A stretch of DNA of 64,000 nt. It comes from SAR324 cluster bacterium REDSEA-S27_B3. Lineage in GTDB: Bacteria; SAR324; NAC60-12. This document shows, piece by piece, positions 18,414-27,272 of the stretch (position 1 is its first letter; the number at the start of each line of letters is the position of its first letter). A model generated the notes under the pieces. It was not told the origin of the DNA and did not search any database. It was given only the letters and a program-made list of their open reading frames with translations. Where the stretch lies: assembly GCA_001627865.1 (NCBI GenBank), contig LUQO01000005.1, positions 1-64,000 on the forward strand, given 5' to 3'. The translations under genes and the position numbers were made by a program.

Positions 18414-18448
18414 AAGTGGTGCACTTATAAAAAATTAGTGCACCACTT
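18414..18448 (-). terminator. Strong hairpin between the repeat-protein gene and the exporter genes
   Basis: A perfect 12-bp stem, AAGTGGTGCACT (18414-18425) with AGTGCACCACTT (18437-18448), and an 11-nt loop. It begins 15 nt beyond the stop of the repeat protein. In the minus (gene) direction the sequence after the stem is not T-rich, whereas in the plus direction it runs into TTT. It may be a leaky terminator, an mRNA 3'-end stabiliser, or a stop for readthrough from the other side. Any of these would keep exporter levels below cargo levels. Confidence 0.6.
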
Positions 18449-18463
18449 TTTAACATACCAGTA

Positions 18464-19440
18464 TTAACCCACGTCATCAAATGTTGGCGCATCTGGGGCA
18501 TCTTCCGGCATATCAGTGCCAGGTTCTGCTGGAGGACCTTCTCCCGCAGGTGGACCTTCTGGTGGTGGTCCTTCCTGTTGCTGGGCAAGAGCTCCATCCA
18601 TAGCTCCTCCCATAGGATCATCTTCTGGAGGAGGCATATCGCCGCCTGCGGGATCACCGCCAAGTGCCCCGTCAAGTGCGTCCATTCCTCCAAATTCCCC
18701 TTCAGGTTCAGGTCCCGGGCCCATTCCTGGTTCACCGTCCATCATTCCTGGAGGAGGTTCTCCAAAAGCTTCTACCGCCTCAGGTGAATTAGCAATCTCT
18801 CCCATGTCTGGAAGTGCTTCCATGCCGGGAAGATCTGAAGGCGGCTCATCGCCTGCTTCCCAGGTTGTAGTTTCACCATCCGAACCGGTCCATGAGCCTG
18901 AACCATCAGGATTCATTTCTCCGGATATTCCAGAACCTTCCGGACCTTGGAATGATGCAGAACCATCTGCACCCATTTCACCATGTGAGCCGTCAGCTCC
19001 ATCAAAGCTCATGTTTCCTTCACCATCTGAAGACAGAGTGTTTCCGTCAACCTGAACTTCACCAGCTGGTGGTGGGCCTGCTTCACCTTCGGGTGGTTTA
19101 CCGTCATCATGATCTGCTTCTCCACCTGGTGGTGGACCTGCTTCTGGTCCCGGTTCTCCACCTGGAGGTGGACCTGCTTCTGGTCCAGGTTCTCCGCCTG
19201 GAGGCGGGCCTGCTTCTGGACCCGGTTCTCCGCCTGGAGGCGGACCTGCTTCTGGTCCCGGTTCTCCTCCTGGAGGCCTCCTGGAGGCGGGCCTGCTTCT
19301 GGTCCCGGTTCTCCGCCTGGTGGCGGGCCTGCTTCTGGTCCAGGTTCTCCGCCTGGGGGTGGACCTGCTTCTGGTCCAGGTTCTCCGCCTGGTGGCGGGC
19401 CTGCTTCTGGTCCTTGTCCTGCTGTTGGATCTTGTGCCAT
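18464..19440 (-). CDS. Gly/Pro/acid-rich tandem-repeat protein, frameshifted; candidate cargo of the adjacent exporter
   Basis: Read as one gene interrupted by a frameshift. From the ATG at 19440 (AGGAG site just upstream) the frame gives MAQDPTAGQ, then 12-residue repeats GPEAGPPPGGEP. After the fourth repeat an 11-bp tandem duplication (19267-19288) shifts the frame. Removing it restores four more repeats, then GEADHDDGKPPEGEAG and an acidic Gly/Pro/Met-rich domain down to TFDDVG at 18464, giving 321 aa. As sequenced, the upper part runs out of frame to 19009, while an internal ATG at 19012 could start a 182-aa C-terminal piece. There is no signal peptide and essentially no Cys. It lies upstream of an ABC exporter and HlyD-type adaptor, so a secreted acidic repeat protein is plausible. 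No family is recognised. Confidence 0.65.
19115..19413 (-). repeat. Eight 36-bp tandem repeats encoding GPEAGPPPGGEP
   Basis: The span is 299 bp, exactly eight 36-bp units plus an 11-bp insertion. Units are near-identical, differing mainly at third positions (GGAGGC, GGTGGC, GGAGGT variants), which suggests expansion by slippage or recombination. The GC-rich block contrasts sharply with the AT-rich surroundings. Confidence 0.9.
19267..19288 (-). repeat. 11-bp tandem duplication causing a frameshift
   Basis: CTCCTGGAGGC occurs twice in a row (19267-19277 and 19278-19288, plus-strand reading) where every other 36-bp unit has one copy. Eleven bases is not a multiple of three, so it breaks the reading frame. 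It may be a real slippage mutation, a phase-variable state, or an assembly or sequencing error in a repeat. Confidence 0.85.
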
Positions 19441-20088
19441 TTTTATTCTCCTATATTTGGGTTATATGAGATAACTAGCTTTAGTTTGTTTACTTAATTT
19501 CTCTGAGTTAATTATCTATTGATATTGTGAAATGAAATTGTTTTAGTGAAACTTTATTAAACTAGCATAATCACTTTCAAACTGATCATTTTTTTATCAA
19601 TACTAAAATCAAGAATGATCCTCATGCAGATCACGGAACACTAAAATTAAATTTTCCAGATCAGCCGTGAAGAACAAAATATCCAGAGAAAACAAACCTG
19701 AATGTCCCATCGTTAATAATTGAGAGATTCAGTATAAGTTGAAGGTACCATAGTTATATACTATGTCAAGCTTATATTTGGCAAAAAATTAACTGTTGTT
19801 TAAAAGAGTTATGTATATAAAATTCAAATATTTCGATTTAGATAAAATCTGATGTATTATCAATTATTTCAGTGTATTAATATATCATGTATTCACAGAT
19901 TGATTATTCATTCAGTACTAAGGATAATTGTTCACAAGATTTTTTTATTACAAAAATAAAATATATTCAATCCTGCCAAGGAATTAAAGAAAACTCAAAC
20001 TTCAGATTTTCAGGAATTTTCTTCTTATTTTAAAAAAAAGTATTATACATAATCTCCTATACAATCATTTTTTTCCACTTGACAATTT
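19441..20088. other. Intergenic region between repeat-protein gene and uppP
   Basis: AT-rich 648-bp gap with no gene recognised. It should hold the divergent promoters of the repeat-protein gene (minus) and uppP (plus). A perfect inverted repeat CATAGT-TATAT-ACTATG occupies 19749-19765, and its half-site recurs as the palindrome ATAGTATACTAT at 48142-48153. Whether either is a protein-binding site is unknown. Confidence 0.4.
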
Positions 20089-20895
20089 ATGGATTGGATA
20101 CAGTCCCTTGTGCTGGGGATAGTTCAGGGATTAACTGAATTTTTACCGATCAGCAGCACAGCTCATTTGCGAATTGTTCCCCATCTGCTGGACTGGGATG
20201 ATCCCGGAACAGAATTTTCTGCAGTTATTCAACTTGGTACTCTAATGGCGGTAATGCTTTATTTCCGGAGTGATGTTGTAGTGCTCTCGCGTGCAGCAGT
20301 AAAAAGCTGCTGGAATCGAAATTTCTTTGAATCCACGGATTCACGCATGGCCTGGAGCATTGCGGCAGGAACAATGCCTGTGGTTGTATTTGGTCTTGTC
20401 TTTAAAGATATGATAAAAACTGACGCACGTGAACTTTGGGTAACCGGTACTGCGTTGATAGTACTAGGAATATTTCTATATTTAGCAGAAAGGCTTTCAA
20501 ATTCCAACAGACAGATTGGTCAATTAAAATTTATACATATCCAATGGATTGGCCTGACTCAGGCCCTTGCTCTGATTCCGGGCTGTTCACGTTCCGGTTC
20601 CACCATAATGGGGGGATTGATGGTTGGATTGAACAGAGTAGAAGCGGCGCGGTTTTCCTTTTTGCTCGGTTTACCAGCAATATTCGGAAGCGGTCTCTTT
20701 GAGTTTATGGAACTGATTGAAAACGGAATCAATATTGATGATTATCTGAACATAATCGTGGGTATTGCAGCCGCATTTGTTGTAGGCTACCTTTCAATTG
20801 AATTCTTACTGCGCTTCCTGCGTAAACACGGTACTCTTGTTTTTGTTGTTTACCGCATAGTTTTAGGCACAGGAATTTTGATCTTTTTAGCATAA
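20089..20895 (+). CDS. uppP: Undecaprenyl-diphosphatase
   Basis: Integral inner-membrane phosphatase (UppP/BacA), 268 aa. It recycles undecaprenyl diphosphate to the monophosphate carrier for peptidoglycan and O-antigen synthesis, and its gain can give bacitracin resistance. Diagnostic motifs are present: IVQGLTEFLPISSTAHL (about residues 11-27, with the catalytic Glu and Ser-Ser) and the second conserved loop PGCSRSGSTIMGG (about 164-176). About eight hydrophobic helices are seen. The ATG start reproduces the family N-terminus. It is followed by the protease pair after 83 nt, which may or may not share its transcript. Confidence 0.95.
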   Translation: MDWIQSLVLGIVQGLTEFLPISSTAHLRIVPHLLDWDDPGTEFSAVIQLGTLMAVMLYFRSDVVVLSRAAVKSCWNRNFFESTDSRMAWSIAAGTMPVVVFGLVFKDMIKTDARELWVTGTALIVLGIFLYLAERLSNSNRQIGQLKFIHIQWIGLTQALALIPGCSRSGSTIMGGLMVGLNRVEAARFSFLLGLPAIFGSGLFEFMELIENGINIDDYLNIIVGIAAAFVVGYLSIEFLLRFLRKHGTLVFVVYRIVLGTGILIFLA

Positions 20896-20978
20896 ATATG
20901 CTTTTTATCTGTAAAAAGAATAATTTCCATTAATTTTTCTTCTATGTTTAATATCTCAGCTTTTTTCCCAATTTTTTT

Positions 20979-22466
20979 ATGAAAAAAACTAAATCCATAA
21001 TTTTCATTGCCATTTTATGTCTTTGTATCAACTTGGCAAAACATGGATTTGCCGCAACAGATTACATTGAGCAATCCGTTTTCCGAATCACCAATTTCCA
21101 ACAAAGACCGGATTGGAAGTCACCATGGAAAATGAAGCCAATGAGCAAAGACCAGGGAAGTGGATTTTTAATACATGATGGTTTGATATTGACAAACGCT
21201 CATGTGGTAAGCGACTCACGAATGCTGCTGGTAAATAAAATTTCAAGTCCAAAGCCGTTTTTGGCTGAAGTTGTGGCAATTGCACACGATTCTGATCTGG
21301 CTCTGCTTAAAGTACGTGATCCTGAGTTTTATACAAACTTGGTACCACTGGAATTGGGTGGAGTTCCGGAATTACGCAGCAGAGTCCGGGCATACGGTTA
21401 TCCGGTAGGAGGACATGAGTTATCCCGCACTGAAGGAGTTGTGTCACGTATTGAATTTGGTACATATATCCATCCAGGCATTGATTCACACCTTTTGATC
21501 CAAACTGATTCTGCAATCAATCCCGGAAACAGTGGTGGTCCAGTCACCCAGTCCGGACAAGCTATAGGTGTTGCTTTCCAATCAAATTTACGCCTTAACG
21601 ATGTGGGATATTTTATTCCTGTTCCGTTAATTAAACGTTTTCTTGTTGACATCAAGGATGGAAATTATGACGGAGTTCCTGAAATCGGAATTGAAACCAG
21701 TTCCCTTATAAATCAACATCACCGCCGATATTTAAGTCTTCCGGAAAACTCCGGAGGTATTTTAGTGGAACGTATTGTACCTTACTCCTCAGCAGATGGA
21801 GTTCTTGAAAAGGGAGATGTGCTTACAAAAATTGAGGAATTAAAAATTGACTCAGCGGGCATGGTGAACTATCGAGAACAACAGGTGGCATTTTTCATTG
21901 AAGCAGAAAACCTGCAAATCGGTGATTCGCTTAAATTACAGGTTTGGAGAAATGGAAGATTTCGAAACCTGACTCTGACTCTGAAAGAACCCCCATTTAG
22001 TGTAGAAATGCGTAACAGTTATGACAGGCTACCAGAATATCTGATTTTCGGTGGACTGGTTTTTATTGCATTGAATCGCAATTATATCCATTCCTCGGGG
22101 AACCTGATACCTCGTTTGGCATACGAACATTGGTACCGAGAAGTTGAACGACCGAGGACTCGCCGTCAGCAGGTTGTGCTGATTACCCACGTTTTACCTG
22201 CTTCAGTAAACAGTGGCTACACCAATGTAAAAAACTTCACAGTTAACAGCTTAAACGGTGAACCGGTTAATTCGCTATCCCATTTAGATAACATGCTGAA
22301 AAACATGCCTGAGGAAACATCTCATATTGTTTTTGAAAGCGAATGGCAGAACATGCCTTTGGTACTGGATTATAAAGAGAGTTTAGAAGAACATCATGCT
22401 GTTCTGAAACGTTATGGAATTAAAGACAGCTCGTTTATTGTTACTGATGGTGAAAAGGACTTATGA
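20979..22466 (+). CDS. Periplasmic HtrA/trypsin-like serine protease with PDZ-like region
   Basis: A 495-aa protein with a cleavable signal peptide (likely cut after HGFA, residue 25). The trypsin-like domain carries the full triad: His75 in LTNAHVV, Asp106 in AHDSDLALL and Ser185 in NPGNSGGPV. After about residue 230 comes a PDZ-like region (GGILVERIVPYSSADGVLEKGDVLTKI) and a second C-terminal domain also ending in a PDZ-like segment. The arrangement resembles Deg-type proteases with two PDZ domains. The stop overlaps the next start (ATGA, 22463-22466), tying it to a related but catalytically dead protein. The substrate is unknown; protein quality control or processing in the periplasm is likely. 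Confidence 0.85.
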   Translation: MKKTKSIIFIAILCLCINLAKHGFAATDYIEQSVFRITNFQQRPDWKSPWKMKPMSKDQGSGFLIHDGLILTNAHVVSDSRMLLVNKISSPKPFLAEVVAIAHDSDLALLKVRDPEFYTNLVPLELGGVPELRSRVRAYGYPVGGHELSRTEGVVSRIEFGTYIHPGIDSHLLIQTDSAINPGNSGGPVTQSGQAIGVAFQSNLRLNDVGYFIPVPLIKRFLVDIKDGNYDGVPEIGIETSSLINQHHRRYLSLPENSGGILVERIVPYSSADGVLEKGDVLTKIEELKIDSAGMVNYREQQVAFFIEAENLQIGDSLKLQVWRNGRFRNLTLTLKEPPFSVEMRNSYDRLPEYLIFGGLVFIALNRNYIHSSGNLIPRLAYEHWYREVERPRTRRQQVVLITHVLPASVNSGYTNVKNFTVNSLNGEPVNSLSHLDNMLKNMPEETSHIVFESEWQNMPLVLDYKESLEEHHAVLKRYGIKDSSFIVTDGEKDL

Positions 22467-24067
22467 TTTTGAAAAAATATAAGTTTTATTATTATGTCGG
22501 ATTGAACTTTATTTTGACAATTATTGCCGGTCCTGCCCAATTAACGGCTGAACCACCAGACATAGATCAGTGGTTTCATAAAGCAGTTATTCTGAAAACA
22601 TATAAACAGTCTTATGATTGGCACATTCCCTGGGAAAAAGGTGAAATTACCACACAAACCGGTATGGCAATGGTTGTCCATTTGCCTGAACCACCAAATA
22701 GCCCGGCTTCTGAAAATGCTTCAAGAAAAAACCTTTACCTTTTGACAACCACGGAAATGGTTGCTGACGCAACTCTAATTGAGGCCACACTTAAAGATAT
22801 AAGAACCCCATTTCAAGCTGAACTCATGCTGATGGACTATGCGGCAAACCTGGCTCTGCTTCATATTGAAAAAGAAAAATTCTGGGATGATCTCAAACCT
22901 GTACAATTTTATCCTGTTAAAGAAACTTCTAATTCTGATACAAAATCAGTTAAATCACTGACAATTAAATCTCTTGATGAATGGGAGTTTGAGTCCGGAA
23001 CAATAGAAAGAATGGCAGTAGGATACCGTGAAAAGAGTGACGCCTTTTTTCCAGTGCTGAAACTCAGCGGCCTGTCAAAAAGTGAGCACGGATATCCAGT
23101 TCTACAGGACAACAAAACTGTCGGCATGATTATAGACTCAGGTGGTGTTGAAGGGGTAAAAGCTATTCCTGCCGGAATGCTGCTTGAATTTTTACTGCAC
23201 GCAGGTAGTGATCTGTACCAAAGTTTATCGCACCGTGGTTTTAGATGGAAACGTCTTCCCCAGAGAAGCATGGCAGATTATTACGGAATTCCTCTTGATA
23301 AATCCGGAATTTGGATCAGTCAGGTTTTACCATACGGAACAGGATCTGATGTTTTACAACATGGAGATTATTTAACAAAAATAGGCAGGTGGGAACTTTC
23401 ACACGATGGGAAAATCATGCATCCTAAATGGGGACTTTCACTGTTTGATTTGCTTTTCCTGGATCAATTGAAAGTTGGTGATTCGGTGGAACTTAGTTTA
23501 ATCCGTGATCGAAAACTAATAGCCAGTCAAACAAAAATTGCAACCTATGAAAATGATAGACGTCTTATACCTTTGAAAAGTGTAGGGCATTCCCCAAGGT
23601 ATATCATACAAGGAGGATTGTTATTTCAGGAATTGACCATGAACTACCTCTCAATGTGGGGCAAGAACTGGAAATCAAGGGCGCCTTTACGACTTCGTAT
23701 GTACTTAGAGCAGAACAATTCTGTTTTGATTCAAAGCGAAGAAAAATCCACAGAATTAACATCCGTAAAGTCAAACATGTCTAAGAAACAACCTCATGTT
23801 GTTTTGGTGACACAAGTAATTCCTGATGAACTGAATATAGGATACCAAAAACTTTCAAATGCCATTGTAATGAAGGTCAATGGACGGTCTATACAAAGTT
23901 TGGATGATGTTTCAGAAGCATTTGCAAACCCGAAATCTGAATTTCATAAAATTGATTTTATTCCCGGCTCAGAACGCATGAGTGTAGTAATGCCTGTTAA
24001 TAAACTGGAAGAATCCAATCAAAGAATAAAAGCCAATTATCGTATTCCGGAGCTGTACTCTCTTTAA
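22463..24067 (+). CDS. Catalytically inactive paralogue of the upstream HtrA-like protease
   Basis: A 534-aa protein with a signal peptide (probable cut after QLTA, residue 29). It parallels the preceding gene throughout: LLTTTEMVADA matches LTNAHVVSDS, AANLALLHI matches DSDLALLKV, KSEHGYPV matches GNSGGPV, and ISQVLPYGTGSDVLQHGDYLTKIG matches the first PDZ. All three catalytic residues differ (His to Glu98, Asp to Asn129, Ser to His), so it is a pseudoprotease. The PDZ-like regions and overall length are retained, arguing that it is maintained. The 4-nt overlap suggests stoichiometric synthesis and a heteromeric complex, which is an inference. Confidence 0.85.
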   Translation: MILKKYKFYYYVGLNFILTIIAGPAQLTAEPPDIDQWFHKAVILKTYKQSYDWHIPWEKGEITTQTGMAMVVHLPEPPNSPASENASRKNLYLLTTTEMVADATLIEATLKDIRTPFQAELMLMDYAANLALLHIEKEKFWDDLKPVQFYPVKETSNSDTKSVKSLTIKSLDEWEFESGTIERMAVGYREKSDAFFPVLKLSGLSKSEHGYPVLQDNKTVGMIIDSGGVEGVKAIPAGMLLEFLLHAGSDLYQSLSHRGFRWKRLPQRSMADYYGIPLDKSGIWISQVLPYGTGSDVLQHGDYLTKIGRWELSHDGKIMHPKWGLSLFDLLFLDQLKVGDSVELSLIRDRKLIASQTKIATYENDRRLIPLKSVGHSPRYIIQGGLLFQELTMNYLSMWGKNWKSRAPLRLRMYLEQNNSVLIQSEEKSTELTSVKSNMSKKQPHVVLVTQVIPDELNIGYQKLSNAIVMKVNGRSIQSLDDVSEAFANPKSEFHKIDFIPGSERMSVVMPVNKLEESNQRIKANYRIPELYSL

Positions 24068-24126
24068 ATACCACAAAATAATCTGTACAGGAATAGTAAA
24101 TAAATACAACATAGAAAAATGGTAAA

Positions 24127-25185
24127 GTGAAAATATTTTCAAATGATCATGAAAATCTAAATTCATATCTCAGCTCTGCCAGCAAGTGGATCGAAGAAGA
24201 AACTCTGCGATATATTCCGGATGGTGAACCAAAGGAGTATCTTTATGATTTGATGCGAGATTATCCTCAAAGGGGAGGAAAAAGATTTCGTCCAGCACTG
24301 GTTTTGCTTAGCTGTGAATTATTTGGTGGAGATCCACAGAAGGCTTTAACTTCTGCCATCGCCTTTGAGTTATTTCATAATTTTGCCCTTGTTCATGATG
24401 ATATCGAGGATGAATCTTTACTCAGGCGTGGAGAAGCTACATTGCATCGCAAACACGGAACAGCCCTGGCTATAAACGCTGGTGACGCATTGATGTGCAT
24501 TGTTCATGAAATTCTGCTGGACAATTATTCAATATTAGACAGCAATCTGGCTTTGCATATCCATAAATATTTGAACAATGTCATGCAGTCAACTTTTGAG
24601 GGGCAGGCTCTTGATATCGGCTGGGTAGTAAATCAGAAATTCCCAGACAGGAATGAGTACCGAAAAATGATTATCAGAAAAACAGGTTGGTATTCTGGAC
24701 GAGGACCATGTCAGTGTGGAGCAATGATTGCGGGTGCTTCCGAGTCAGATTTGGAAAATATTGGCAGTTTTGGTGAAGCTATAGGGATTGGTTTTCAGGT
24801 GCGTGATGATTTGCTGAATTTGATTGAAGAAAGTGAAACTGAAGCTCCGCTAGCAGGTTCGGGTGGTTACGGAAAAGAACGTGGCGGTGACATTGCCGAA
24901 GGCAAGCGTACACTAATTACAATTGAATTACTTGAGAGGCTTGTTGAAAAAGACTCAACAAGAGCAAGAAGTATTCTATTACAATCTCGTGAAAAGGTTT
25001 CAAAATCTGATATAGACTGGTGTATTGATCAAGCTGAAATCACTGGTGCTCTGGATGCTGCTTCTAAATACTGTCATGAACAGGTTGAATCAGCATCTTC
25101 TGAGTTAAGAAAACTTCCTGATAATTCTTGTAGAACAAAGTTAGCAGAAATTGTCAACTATTTGACACTAGACCGTAAAGCATAA
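24127..25185 (+). CDS. Polyprenyl diphosphate synthase family protein
   Basis: Trans-type isoprenyl diphosphate synthase, 352 aa. The first Asp-rich motif is LVHDDIEDESLLRRG (about residues 95-109). The second region is QVRDDLLNLIEE, followed by GDIAEGKRTLI, where the Lys contacts diphosphate. Chain length (farnesyl, geranylgeranyl or octaprenyl) cannot be decided by reading. The start is GTG at 24127. A cytosolic role in quinone, carotenoid or carrier-lipid synthesis is expected. It precedes rimP by 98 nt in the same direction. Confidence 0.85.
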   Translation: MKIFSNDHENLNSYLSSASKWIEEETLRYIPDGEPKEYLYDLMRDYPQRGGKRFRPALVLLSCELFGGDPQKALTSAIAFELFHNFALVHDDIEDESLLRRGEATLHRKHGTALAINAGDALMCIVHEILLDNYSILDSNLALHIHKYLNNVMQSTFEGQALDIGWVVNQKFPDRNEYRKMIIRKTGWYSGRGPCQCGAMIAGASESDLENIGSFGEAIGIGFQVRDDLLNLIEESETEAPLAGSGGYGKERGGDIAEGKRTLITIELLERLVEKDSTRARSILLQSREKVSKSDIDWCIDQAEITGALDAASKYCHEQVESASSELRKLPDNSCRTKLAEIVNYLTLDRKA

Positions 25186-25283
25186 AAACGCTAAAAAATA
25201 AATCGACATCATATAAGGATAATGTTAGTATGAAATGTTAACTATCAAACAAACATTAAGTTTATCTTAATATATTATCCCCC

Positions 25284-25751
25284 GTGATTCAGAAAGAAGA
25301 AAAGTTGTTTAATATGTTAGCTGAACCAATCAAAAACAAAGGATATGAACTTTTTGATATTGAATTTAAACGGCAAAACTCACAGCAAATAATCCAGTTA
25401 TATATTGACAGCCCAAATGGAATCGGAATTGAAGATTGTGTAACAGTAAATCAAGTCGCACAAGAGATACTGGAAGACACTGATCCAAATTTTGAAGATT
25501 TCACATTGGAAGTCTCTTCACCAGGAATTTTCAGAAAACTTAAAACACCTGAACATTTTAAATCTTCCACAGGAAAACGTGTCAAAGTACATTTGCAGGA
25601 AAAAATACATGGAATCAGCAATGCAACAGGCGATTTACAAGAATGTACTACTGAGAAAATTTGCATCAAACTGGAGTCAGATGGTTCAAATTTAACAATT
25701 CCATTTTCACTAATAGCTAAAGCCAATCTTGCACCAATATTAAAATTCTAA
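25284..25751 (+). CDS. rimP: Ribosome maturation factor RimP
   Basis: A 155-aa 30S assembly factor. It has the N-terminal alpha/beta domain (MLAEPIKNKGYELFDIEF) and the conserved DCVTVNQVAQEILED and LEVSSPGIFRKLKTPEHF segments, then the Sm-like C-terminal domain. It uses a GTG start with no strong ribosome-binding site; an ATG ten codons later is possible but trims the usual N-terminus. It opens the classic rimP-nusA-infB-rbfA-truB-rpsO-pnp order. Confidence 0.92.
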   Translation: MIQKEEKLFNMLAEPIKNKGYELFDIEFKRQNSQQIIQLYIDSPNGIGIEDCVTVNQVAQEILEDTDPNFEDFTLEVSSPGIFRKLKTPEHFKSSTGKRVKVHLQEKIHGISNATGDLQECTTEKICIKLESDGSNLTIPFSLIAKANLAPILKF

Positions 25752-25794
25752 AGATATAATTTTTGAAAGCAAAACTATAAATAGAAGGTAAATT

Positions 25795-27216
25795 TTGAAA
25801 GAAAATTTGTATGAAATAATCAAGGACTTCTCAAAAGAGAAGGGCTTAGACCACGAGGTAGTGAAAAAGCTGGTAGAACAGTCTCTTATACAGGCTGCTC
25901 AACGTAAACTTCCCTATCGTGAGATTGAAGGTCAAATAAACGAGAAAACCGGCAATATAAACTTATACCATTTTAAAGAAGTAGTTGATCTGGTGGAAGA
26001 TCCGAACAATGAAATTTCGGTGGAGGATGTATTCGAAATAGACCCTGATGCAGGAATTGGTGATGAGGTTGAATATGAAATCAGTGATCGGGAATTTCAG
26101 CGAATTGCTCATTCAACACGACCTATTATTTTCGGCAGTTTAAAAGAGGCGGAACGTCAAATGGTCGTTTCCACTTTCACAGAAAAAATTGGAGACGTAT
26201 TAACCGGTACAGTCTTGCGAGTCGAACCCAACGGTCGTGTAGCATTGAGTTTTCAAAATAAAGTTGAAGCATACTTGTTCCGCAGAGAACAAATTTACGG
26301 TGAAAACTTTACATTTGGTGACCATGTCAGAGTGTTGCTGCTGGATGTTAATGACAACCCACACAAAGATTCTCAACTGACAATATCAAGGACCCATCCC
26401 GGATTGCTGATAAAGTTGTTCGAAATGGAAGTCCCGGAAATTTATGACGGAATAGTTAAAATAGTCAGTGCTTCAAGAGAACCAGGTCGAAGGGCAAAAA
26501 TTTCAGTATATTCCACAGATGAAGAGGTCGATCCCGTAGGTTCATGTGTGGGAATGCGTGGAAGCAGAGTACAGACCATTGTCAATGATTTGCATGGAGA
26601 AAAAATTGATATTGTGCGCTGGAGCGAAGATATTGACGTATATACCTGCAATGCACTTGCACCTGCAGAAATTGACAGTCTTGAAATTGATGAAGAAGCA
26701 CAACAAATTGATGTTGTAGTTGCTCCAAATCAACTTTCATTAGCAATCGGACACAAAGGGCAAAATGTACGTCTGGCCTCAAAATTGATCGGTTACAAAA
26801 TCAACATTGTTGCATCTGAAGAAGAAGACCTTTCTATTGATGAGCAGCTGGAAAAAGAGTTTGCAAAATCAAAGGATAATGGAGAAGAGAATGCAGAAGT
26901 TACAGAGAACCTGTCAGAAGACAGTAATAGTGAATCAGCTGAAATTACAGCTGAAATTGAGCAACATGATAATATTCTGGATGCATCCTCTGAAACAGCT
27001 GAAGAAACAGTAGTTGAAGGTGAGAAAGAGGAACCGGCAACATTAAAAGAAGATCTTGTTGCAGAAAATATTCCGGCTGAAGAAACGAATGAAATCATTG
27101 ATGCTGATGAAACATCTGCATCAGACAATGAAACAGAGTCTAATGCTAATAATAAGACTGAGACTGAGACTGAGAATGAAACAGAAGTAGAAACAGAAAC
27201 AACAGGTACAGCCTGA
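25795..27216 (+). CDS. nusA: Transcription termination/antitermination factor NusA
   Basis: A 473-aa protein: N-terminal RNA-polymerase-binding domain (about 1-130), S1 domain (VLTGTVLRVEPNGRVALSF), and tandem KH domains (GSCVGMRGSRVQTIVNDL and AIGHKGQNVRLASKL). The last ~120 residues are a low-complexity acidic tail rich in Glu, Thr and Ser instead of the helical AR repeats of E. coli NusA. It begins at TTG (25795) with AAGG six bases upstream. It binds the elongating polymerase and is encoded 43 nt after rimP. Confidence 0.93.
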   Translation: MKENLYEIIKDFSKEKGLDHEVVKKLVEQSLIQAAQRKLPYREIEGQINEKTGNINLYHFKEVVDLVEDPNNEISVEDVFEIDPDAGIGDEVEYEISDREFQRIAHSTRPIIFGSLKEAERQMVVSTFTEKIGDVLTGTVLRVEPNGRVALSFQNKVEAYLFRREQIYGENFTFGDHVRVLLLDVNDNPHKDSQLTISRTHPGLLIKLFEMEVPEIYDGIVKIVSASREPGRRAKISVYSTDEEVDPVGSCVGMRGSRVQTIVNDLHGEKIDIVRWSEDIDVYTCNALAPAEIDSLEIDEEAQQIDVVVAPNQLSLAIGHKGQNVRLASKLIGYKINIVASEEEDLSIDEQLEKEFAKSKDNGEENAEVTENLSEDSNSESAEITAEIEQHDNILDASSETAEETVVEGEKEEPATLKEDLVAENIPAEETNEIIDADETSASDNETESNANNKTETETENETEVETETTGTA

Positions 27217-27272
27217 TAAAACCTGCTGACAAATCATTCTTGTAAATTCGTTTAAACATCAATTGTAACCAC

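Noticed and set aside
18516-19055. Long plus-strand Pro/Ser/Gly-rich open frame antisense to the repeat protein
   Set aside because: It is the complement of a GC-rich low-complexity coding region. The minus strand has the ribosome-binding site, start and operon context.
19115-19413. Regular 36-bp direct repeats resembling a CRISPR array
   Set aside because: Units are contiguous without unique spacers, keep a coding periodicity (36 bp = 12 codons) and encode GPEAGPPPGGEP. No cas genes are present.
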